From Verrucomicrobiota bacterium (GTDB lineage: Bacteria > Verrucomicrobiota > Verrucomicrobiia > Chthoniobacterales > UBA10450), in contig QHRC01000070.1 of the NCBI GenBank assembly GCA_003219995.1, positions 1 through 11,455 of the forward strand: 11,455 nucleotides of DNA. Reading direction: 5' to 3'. Within the stretch, counting starts at the first letter, position 1, and the number at the start of each line of letters is the position of its first letter. Below are positions 6,942-11,455 of the stretch, piece after piece. The notes beneath the pieces were generated by a model, which made no database searches, was not told the DNA's origin, and worked only from the letters and a program-made list of their open reading frames with translations. Made by a program: the position numbers and the translations under genes.

Positions 6942-8066
6942 TCAAACGTTGAAGCGAAAAAAAATCACGTCGCCATCGCGCACTTCGTAGGCTTTTCCTT
7001 CGATGCGCAATTTGCCCGCTTCGCGCGCCTTGGCGATGGAACCGAGAGCGATGAGGTCATCGTAATGAATCGTTTCCGCTGCGATAAAGCCGCGCTCGAA
7101 ATCCGAATGAATAACTCCGGCAGCGCCGGCCGCTTTTTCGCCGGCGTGAATGGTCCAGGCGCGCGTTTCCTTTTCTCCCGTGGTCAAGAATGTGCGCAAG
7201 CCGAGCAGGTGATAGACGGCGCGAATGAGCGCGTGCACACCGCTATCTTCCACCCCGAGCCCGCGGAGATAATCCGTCGCTTCATTTTCGCCAAGATCGA
7301 CAAGCTCGCTTTCGATTTGCGCACTGATAACCACGGTTTCAGTCGCGAAATGATGCCGCGCGTAATTTTCGACTGCTTTGATGCGGTTGGCCGCTGGATT
7401 GTCGATCTTGTCTGAGGAAATCGTTGAGAGATCCGATTCCGCCACGTTACACGCGAAAATCGTCGGCTTTGAGGTCAGCAGAAAAAACCCGTGCGCAACT
7501 ATCTTTTCCTCAGGAGTCAATTTCGCGGTCACGGCCGGTTTCCCGGCATCGAGATGCGGCAATAATTTTTCGATGATCGCGCTTTCAATTTTCGCCGTTT
7601 TGTCGCCGGCGCGAACTTCCTTCTGCAAACGATCGCGCCGTTTCTGAAGTGACGCCAAATCGGCCAGCTCCAGTTCGGTGTTGATCACTTCTATGTCGCG
7701 AACCGGGTCGATCGTTGCGCTGACATGATGGACGTCGCTGTTCTCAAAACAGCGCACCACCTGCACGATGGCATCAACCTCGCGGATGTGATGGAGAAAT
7801 TGATTGCCAAGCCCTTCGCCCGCGCTCGCGCCTTTGACCAGGCCGGCGATGTCGACAAATTCAATCGCGGTCGGCACAATTTTTTGCGAATGCGACATCT
7901 GGGCGAGCTTCGCCAGCCGCGGATCAGGCACAGTAACAACGCCAATGTTGGGATCGATCGTGCAGAAGGGATAATTTTCGGCCGGCGCCTTATGGGTGCG
8001 CGTGACCGCGTTGAAAAGCGTCGATTTACCAACGTTTGGCAGCCCGACGATTCCGGCGCTTAACAT
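6942..8066 (-). CDS. ychF: Redox-responsive ATPase/GTPase YchF (OLA1 family)
   Basis: YchF is a universally conserved Obg-related P-loop protein that binds ribosomes and, unlike its relatives, prefers ATP. The 374-residue protein is close to the normal length (about 363). It has the P loop GLPNVGKST at residues 8-16, the switch II motif [10 protein letters not shown] (71-80), and NVAE at 207-210 in place of the usual NKxD guanine-recognition motif, as expected for ATP preference. A coiled-coil insertion occupies about 130-200. The C-terminal TGS domain (about 290-373) ends with [12 protein letters not shown]. The ATG at 8066 places the first strand [11 protein letters not shown] directly at the start. 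It lies downstream of the tRNA-derived remnants on the same strand but should be independent of them. Confidence 0.97.
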   Translation of the reverse strand: MLSAGIVGLPNVGKSTLFNAVTRTHKAPAENYPFCTIDPNIGVVTVPDPRLAKLAQMSHSQKIVPTAIEFVDIAGLVKGASAGEGLGNQFLHHIREVDAIVQVVRCFENSDVHHVSATIDPVRDIEVINTELELADLASLQKRRDRLQKEVRAGDKTAKIESAIIEKLLPHLDAGKPAVTAKLTPEEKIVAHGFFLLTSKPTIFACNVAESDLSTISSDKIDNPAANRIKAVENYARHHFATETVVISAQIESELVDLGENEATDYLRGLGVEDSGVHALIRAVYHLLGLRTFLTTGEKETRAWTIHAGEKAAGAAGVIHSDFERGFIAAETIHYDDLIALGSIAKAREAGKLRIEGKAYEVRDGDVIFFRFNV

Positions 8067-8093
8067 AAGCGCGGAGGGTACTGCAAATTGTAG

Positions 8094-8112
8094 CGGCGGT
8101 CTATGACCGCCG
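8094..8112. repeat. Short perfect hairpin upstream of ychF
   Basis: CGGCGGTC (8094-8101) and GACCGCCG (8105-8112) form a perfect 8-bp stem with a 3-base loop TAT. It lies 28 bp upstream of the ychF ATG, between that gene and the tRNA-like remnant at 8173-8203. No T-run follows on either strand, so an intrinsic terminator is unlikely. It looks more like a small REP-type palindrome. It could still influence transcripts arriving from the tRNA side. Confidence 0.55.
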
Positions 8113-8172
8113 AAAATGCGACGCTTGCTTCAACTTCGCTCAGCACAAGCGCCGAGCGCCGCGACGATATTA

Positions 8173-8203
8173 CTCGGGCTGGCGGGATTTGAACCCGCGA
8201 CCC
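8173..8203 (-). pseudogene. Diverged tRNA 3'-part remnant (T arm plus acceptor strand)
   Basis: On the minus strand this stretch contains a complete T arm (GCGGG, loop TTCAAAT, CCCGC) followed by an acceptor 3' strand CAGCCCG and AG. It matches 29 of 31 positions of the same part of the tRNA-Pro gene at 9349-9379. No 5' acceptor strand, D arm or anticodon arm can be found upstream, so it is not a functional tRNA. It is shorter and more diverged than the copy at 9030-9082. Its flank ATTACTCGGG (plus strand) is shared with that copy. It lies downstream of the secreted coiled-coil gene, which is thereby bracketed by two remnants. Confidence 0.8.
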
Positions 8204-8283
8204 TCGCGTCGGCATCGATGTGGCGCGGTCCCGAGGCGGTCGAGACTAAATAAATGATCGCCTTTCGATCGTTGAGCTTATCG

Positions 8284-8904
8284 CTATTTTTGCTGACGCT
8301 GTGCGTCTTCAAGCTGCCGTCGTACTTGGTCTTTTTCGCGGCGAACCTCTTTTAAGCTCTTTTGCCAATCGGGTAGGTACTGCCACGCAGGATTTAGGTA
8401 AGAATAATGTTTACTCCCCGATTGTCCGTGAAGATATCTTGGTAATCGTTCTGCTTCTTGGATTCGTCGGATTAAGTCGTCCTCTTGGTGTTGAAGCTCG
8501 TTGTAGCGACCTTGCAACGCCTGAACTGTGTCCTGCCGGTTTTTGGCATTATCCTGCTGATTTTTGAGCGGTTCTTGCCCAAGCCAATACTTGTTTTTTT
8601 CGTCGGCCAGTTTCCGTCGCGATTCCTCTTGCTGCTTTCGGAGCGCCTCTAGGTTCGCATTTTGCTCGGCGGAGTATGCGGTGGCCTTCTCGGCATCGTA
8701 ATGAAAGCGTTCCTGAATCGCTTTAGGCAGCTCAGTGAAGTAAACTTTCGAAATTCCCGAGTTGGTCGCGAGCACAATGCCGTCCGGTTCGACCCGGCTT
8801 ACGGTAGTGTTCTTAAATTCTTTTCCATCAACAGTCTTGAAATCATCCGCGAGCACGACCGACGTGAAAGATAGAATTAAAAATGTGAGAGTCTTCATCT
8901 TCAT
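8284..8904 (-). CDS. Secreted coiled-coil protein of unknown function
   Basis: From the ATG at 8904 the product has 206 residues. It starts with a clear signal peptide (MKMK, then LTFLILSFTSVVLA, likely cleavage after VLA), so it is exported. A short beta-rich domain follows at about 21-70 (TVDGKEFKNTTVSRVEPDGI, then SGISKVYFTELP and ERFHYD). Next is a long Gln/Glu/Lys/Arg-rich coiled coil (about 75-150 and again 180-206), interrupted by an aromatic stretch (YLHGQSGSKHYSYLNPAWQYLPDW). I believe this N-terminal domain recurs in Verrucomicrobiota proteins, but I know of no function. Starts at 8898 or 8955 are possible; 8955 would put 17 residues before the signal peptide. The gene sits between two tRNA-derived remnants, which suggests that it arrived with, or inserted beside, such a repeat. 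Confidence 0.82.
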   Translation of the reverse strand: MKMKTLTFLILSFTSVVLADDFKTVDGKEFKNTTVSRVEPDGIVLATNSGISKVYFTELPKAIQERFHYDAEKATAYSAEQNANLEALRKQQEESRRKLADEKNKYWLGQEPLKNQQDNAKNRQDTVQALQGRYNELQHQEDDLIRRIQEAERLPRYLHGQSGSKHYSYLNPAWQYLPDWQKSLKEVRREKDQVRRQLEDAQRQQK

Positions 8905-9029
8905 TTTGTTGTCTCGGTTGCAGGCTGGGATTTTGCCCTCGCATTTGGGACTCACTACAACTCATGGCTTGGCGCTCCCGACTTTGGCTAGGAATTGCCC
9001 GCAACGTCAATTCTCTCCTTTGTTAATTA

Positions 9030-9082
9030 CTCGGGCCGGCGGGATTTGAACCCGCGACCTGTCGCCGCGGCGACCGCACTAC
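9030..9082 (-). pseudogene. tRNA-Pro-like remnant missing its 5' half
   Basis: Minus-strand reading gives GTAGTGCG (as in the D-loop/D-stem 3' strand of the tRNA-Pro), a 14-base self-complementary stretch GTCGCCGCGGCGAC where the anticodon arm should be, then 31 bases identical to the 3' part of tRNA-Pro (variable loop, T arm, acceptor 3' strand and two flanking bases; 9030-9060 versus 9349-9379). The flank beyond is also alike (AGTAATTAACAA against AGATTAAAAA). The acceptor 5' strand and the D-stem 5' strand are absent and the 7-base anticodon loop is lost, so it cannot be a working tRNA. The stop codon of the GIY-YIG gene (9081-9079) lies in its D-loop part. Confidence 0.85.
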
Positions 9083-9318
9083 AAACACAATCTATCGAGT
9101 TCGTCGCGACCTCGTCCGGTCTTGTAATATCGTTCCTTCCTTACCGCTTCAGCGCGATTTGAAAAACTCTCGGTGTGTACCAAAACCCATGGGACGCCAT
9201 GGCGTGTGGCCGTCGACTGAGCGGCATTATGCTGCCGGAGCCGGTCTTGGACGTTTTCACACGATCCAACGTAGCGGCGGCCGGTCTCGCTGCTCCGTAG
9301 AACATATACATAGAACAT
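9079..9318 (-). CDS. Small GIY-YIG family endonuclease
   Basis: The 79-residue protein is a single GIY-YIG nuclease domain of the usual small size. It shows FYVYVLRS (2-9) and RRYVGSCENV (14-23), the two strands holding the name motif. DRLRQHN (25-31) supplies the conserved Arg, and RAEAVRKERYYKTGRGR (55-71) probably contains the metal-binding Glu62. Such domains nick or cut DNA; the target here is unknown. The ATG is 31 bp downstream of the tRNA-Pro 3' end on the same strand, so it may be read from the tRNA promoter. Its TAG stop falls inside the tRNA remnant that follows. This packing between a complete tRNA and a tRNA fragment suggests a mobile or homing unit linked to the tRNA gene. Confidence 0.9.
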   Translation of the reverse strand: MFYVYVLRSSETGRRYVGSCENVQDRLRQHNAAQSTATRHGVPWVLVHTESFSNRAEAVRKERYYKTGRGRDELDRLCL

Positions 9319-9349
9319 GAACTTTTGAGAGCACGACCGTTTTTTAATC

Positions 9350-9423
9350 TCGGGCCGGCGGGATTTGAACCCGCGACCTCTTGAACCCCATTCAAGCGCA
9401 CTACCAAGCTGTGCTACGGCCCG
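9350..9423 (-). tRNA. tRNA-Pro (anticodon GGG)
   Basis: The minus strand folds into a complete cloverleaf: acceptor CGGGCCG paired with CGGCCCG, D stem GCAC/GTGC with loop AGCTTGGTA, anticodon stem CTTGA/TCAAG with loop ATGGGGT, variable loop AGGTC, T stem GCGGG/CCCGC with loop TTCAAAT, and discriminator A. The anticodon GGG is at 9389-9387 and reads CCC proline codons. G at position 37 fits proline tRNAs. CCA is not encoded. All stems pair perfectly, so it should be functional. The GIY-YIG gene follows 31 bp after its 3' end. Confidence 0.96.
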
Positions 9424-9466
9424 ATTTGTGGCAAACTATTCACCAACGTCAGGGAAATCGCCACCG

Positions 9467-9979
9467 ATGAGAACAGACTTCAAAATGCTATATCCCTCCG
9501 CCGCGTGGTTCGCGCTTGTCTGCGCGATTTCGCCAACGATCGACACGTTAGCCATAAATGTTACAGAGTGGACAAAGACGACCGGGCAATTGCCGGCGAC
9601 TGAAAAAATTCACGCAGTCCAACTTAACCAAAGCGCGTTCGGCTACGCTAAAGAACTCGTCAAGCAGGGATGCGTTGTGGCGGACGGCAGGGGTGCATGG
9701 AGCCAAGACCAACCTTCATCCGAGGAAGAGAACGAGTTCATTCGTCTGCACGGATTCGGTGAATATGCGAAATGGCACCTCGGGATCGACGACGCGCACG
9801 CCGAGAATACAAAACAAAGATATAAATTTCCCTACGGCGATTTTAAAAATGTCCATCGCTGTGCCTTATTCGCGGCGCAAAGCAGGGCTGGCCAATATCA
9901 GCATTACGACATCGAAAGAGCGGCAATTGAACTCAGGGAAATGATTGTGGCGGAGAACGCCGGCCACCAAAAACCTTGA
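9467..9979 (+). CDS. Conserved-looking hypothetical protein
   Basis: From the ATG at 9467 the protein has 170 residues; AGGGAA about 10 bases upstream could be its ribosome binding site. I do not recognise a named family. The part from about residue 47 (KIHAVQLNQSAFGYAKELV) onward looks like a compact soluble domain with striking blocks: EEENEFIRLHGFGEYAKWHLGID, KFPYGDFKNVHRCALFAAQ and GQYQHYDIERAA. The first 29 residues include a mildly hydrophobic stretch (AAWFALVCAI) that could be a signal peptide or a non-native extension. A TTG at 9590 would give a 129-residue protein beginning just before the domain. An even earlier start would run into the tRNA-Pro gene and is unlikely. The gene is divergent from tRNA-Pro and convergent with the deacetylase-like gene, 28 bp away. 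Confidence 0.72.
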   Translation: MRTDFKMLYPSAAWFALVCAISPTIDTLAINVTEWTKTTGQLPATEKIHAVQLNQSAFGYAKELVKQGCVVADGRGAWSQDQPSSEEENEFIRLHGFGEYAKWHLGIDDAHAENTKQRYKFPYGDFKNVHRCALFAAQSRAGQYQHYDIERAAIELREMIVAENAGHQKP

Positions 9980-10007
9980 CCGACTCAGAACGCTCGATTC
10001 AAACGGT

Positions 10008-10868
10008 CTATTCCGAAGTCCAGTTGCTTAGGAAAGCATCGATCAATTCCGGTAGCGCGTCGCTGTAACCGCCTTCCAAAATCGCGGCAGTGGGTATGTC
10101 GATCTTGCCCAGCCCTTCGCCGAATCGGGCGAAATCATCCTGTTCGAGCGTCATTTGCACGAGCGGATCGCCCGAATATGCATCGAAGCCCGCGGAAACG
10201 AGGAGCAGATCAGGCTTAAACTTTAAGAGCTTTTGTAGTGCGCGTTCCGCAACATCGACATGTTCACTTCGTGGCGTGCCCGGCGCGATGGGGTAGTTGT
10301 CGATGTTGGCGAAGGAAGTGAGGCCGGTACCGGGGTAAGCCGGTGATTGATGAATCGAGGCGAAGGCGATTTTCGGATTACGCGCGACGATTTCCTCCGT
10401 GCCGTTGCCGTAGTGGGCATCGAAATCCCAAATCGCGACGCGATTCGCTCCGGTTTCCAGCGCATCGAGCGTAGCGATCGCAATGTTATTGAAATAACAA
10501 AAGCCCATTGCCCGGTCGCGCGCGGCGTGATGTCCAGGCGGTCGCATCAAACTGAACGCGCGCTGCCCGCCGAGCGCGGCGCGAGCCGCTTCGATCGCTG
10601 CTCCAGCCGATTTTCCGGCGTACTTGCCGATATTTGGATGCGCGGGTGTATCAAGATCGAAATCTTCCTCCGCCTTTGCAATCCGTTCGATGTGTTCAGG
10701 TGAATGCGCCCGCAATAATTCTTTTTTTGTCGCAGAGCGCGGCTTGCACCACTCCCAGTGACGATGCCGATCTTGTAGCAAGGGTACGGTGCGCGTGATG
10801 CGTGCCGGTCTCTCCGGGTGACCGGCGCTGGAGTATTCAACACATTGCGGATCGTGAAAAATGATCAT
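10008..10868 (-). CDS. Histone deacetylase-like zinc amidohydrolase (AcuC/HDAC superfamily)
   Basis: Members remove acetyl or related acyl groups from lysine side chains or small molecules such as polyamines, using zinc; the substrate here is unknown. The 286-residue protein shows HPERP (17-21), RPPGHHA (109-115) with the catalytic pair H113-H114, GFCYFNNIAIA (122-132), the zinc ligands D150 and H152 in WDFDAHYGNGT, the third ligand D229 in SAGFDA, and the catalytic Tyr269 in EGGY. All catalytic residues are therefore present; Tyr153 replaces the His commonly next to the zinc-binding His. It has no signal peptide. At 286 residues it is slightly shorter than most members. No ribosome binding site is evident before the ATG at 10868. 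The gene is divergent from the glycosyltransferase gene, 43 bp between starts. Confidence 0.93.
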   Translation of the reverse strand: MIIFHDPQCVEYSSAGHPERPARITRTVPLLQDRHRHWEWCKPRSATKKELLRAHSPEHIERIAKAEEDFDLDTPAHPNIGKYAGKSAGAAIEAARAALGGQRAFSLMRPPGHHAARDRAMGFCYFNNIAIATLDALETGANRVAIWDFDAHYGNGTEEIVARNPKIAFASIHQSPAYPGTGLTSFANIDNYPIAPGTPRSEHVDVAERALQKLLKFKPDLLLVSAGFDAYSGDPLVQMTLEQDDFARFGEGLGKIDIPTAAILEGGYSDALPELIDAFLSNWTSE

Positions 10869-10911
10869 GGCGGTTGCAAGGCGAGGTTCAAACGCATATT
10901 CGACTACAACG

Positions 10912-11455
10912 ATGTTAAACGGCCAGAAGATTGTAGTAGTGATGCCGGCTTATAATGCCGCGCGCACTTTGCGCCGGACTTATGATGAAGTGATGGCGCA
11001 GGAGATTGTCGATCTTGTTATTGTGGTCGACGACGCGAGCGATGATGAAACTGTGGCGATCGCGCGGACTCTCGAACGCGCGCAGGTGGACGCACATCCA
11101 TTGAACCGCGGTTACGGCGCGAACCAGAAAACCTGTTACCGGCTCGCCCTCGCGGCCGGCGCGGACATTGTCATTATGATTCATCCGGATTACCAGTACA
11201 CACCGCAACTGATTCCAGCGATGGCAGGATTGGTGGTGAGCGGGCTATATCCGTGCGTGCTCGCTTCGCGCATTCTCGGTGGCGGGGCTCTCCGGGGCGG
11301 CATGCCGTGGTGGAAATATCTTGCCAACCGCTTTCTCACATTGGCCGAAAATATTCTTTTAGGCGCGAAACTCTCGGAATACCACACCGGATATCGGGCT
11401 TATGCGCGATCGCTTCTTGAAAAACTGCCCTTTGAAAGGAACTCAGACGATTTTG
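10912..11455 (+). CDS. Family 2 glycosyltransferase (dolichol-phosphate mannose synthase-like), 3' end beyond window
   Basis: The visible 181 residues form a GT-A fold catalytic domain that would transfer a sugar from a nucleotide-sugar, in many relatives to a polyprenyl phosphate lipid. Motifs are VVVMPAYNAARTL (8-20), VVDDASDDET (38-47, nucleotide-sugar binding), NRGYGANQKTCY (65-76), IHPDYQY (90-96, the metal-binding acidic motif), ASRILGGG (118-125), and SEYHTGYRAYAR (155-166). No transmembrane segment appears before the window ends. The ATG at 10912 puts the first strand near the N terminus; an in-frame ATG at 10867 would add 15 unconserved-looking residues and overlap the start of the divergent gene. 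Donor, acceptor and pathway cannot be told. Confidence 0.92.
   Translation, partial: MLNGQKIVVVMPAYNAARTLRRTYDEVMAQEIVDLVIVVDDASDDETVAIARTLERAQVDAHPLNRGYGANQKTCYRLALAAGADIVIMIHPDYQYTPQLIPAMAGLVVSGLYPCVLASRILGGGALRGGMPWWKYLANRFLTLAENILLGAKLSEYHTGYRAYARSLLEKLPFERNSDDF

Noticed and set aside
8130..8312. Open frame containing VAGSNPASP near the second tRNA remnant
   Set aside because: It is again translated T-arm sequence; there is no other protein-like feature and it overlaps the end of the secreted protein gene.
9141..9407. Open frame across the tRNA-Pro and the GIY-YIG gene containing VAGSNPAGP
   Set aside because: That peptide is the well-known translation of the tRNA T arm; the frame covers a real tRNA and the nuclease gene in another frame.
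8173..9423. Three copies of a 31-base sequence taken as a CRISPR array or direct-repeat array
   Set aside because: The copies are tRNA T-arm and acceptor sequence spaced by about 320 and 850 bp with genes between them, not short uniform spacers.
9977..10010. Possible bidirectional terminator between the convergent genes (GACCG ... CGGTC)
   Set aside because: A 5-bp stem with a loop of about 21 bases and no T-run is within chance.
10008..10868. Tyr153 replacing the common His in the deacetylase as a sign of lost activity
   Set aside because: The zinc ligands, the His pair and the catalytic Tyr are all present; the replaced residue is not a zinc ligand.

Overview
The window reads as chromosomal DNA of a Gram-negative bacterium, most likely a soil-type member of the Verrucomicrobiota (Chthoniobacterales-like). 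I infer this from the mixed gene content, the rarity of Shine-Dalgarno motifs, the small secreted coiled-coil protein at 8284-8904 (a protein type I associate with that phylum) and the imperfect palindromic repeats between genes. I could not test this by a search.

Left part (1-3602). On the minus strand lie namZ, nadD and rsfS, in that order of transcription. They encode a peptidoglycan exo-muramidase, the NAD adenylyltransferase and the ribosome silencing factor. Divergent from namZ, with only 18 bp between the two start codons, is nagZ (GH3 beta-N-acetylglucosaminidase) on the plus strand. NamZ and NagZ together suggest recycling of cell-wall muropeptides. nagZ carries an extra segment of about 20 residues encoded by palindromic DNA. 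rsfS has no normal start codon: its expected ATG, overlapping the nadD stop, reads ATA. A lone response-regulator receiver domain follows on the minus strand.

Middle part (3603-8066). An OPT-family oligopeptide transporter (minus) is divergent from a coiled-coil C4 zinc-ribbon protein (plus). The latter converges on the GTPase/ATPase gene ychF (minus). An imperfect 23-bp inverted repeat separates the two convergent stop codons.

Right part (8067-9979). This is the accessory-looking segment. A complete tRNA-Pro(GGG) gene lies at 9350-9423 (minus). Downstream of it on the same strand come a small GIY-YIG nuclease gene, a remnant of the tRNA 3' part, a secreted coiled-coil protein gene, and a second, more diverged remnant. 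The layout looks like two successive insertions at the 3' part of a tRNA gene. The GIY-YIG stop codon lies inside the tRNA-derived sequence. Upstream of the tRNA, on the plus strand, is a conserved-looking protein I cannot name.

Right end (10008-11455). A histone-deacetylase-like zinc amidohydrolase gene (minus) is divergent from a family 2 glycosyltransferase gene cut by the window edge. Apart from the tRNA-associated cluster this is an ordinary housekeeping region. No CRISPR array, prophage, integrase or transposase gene was seen.
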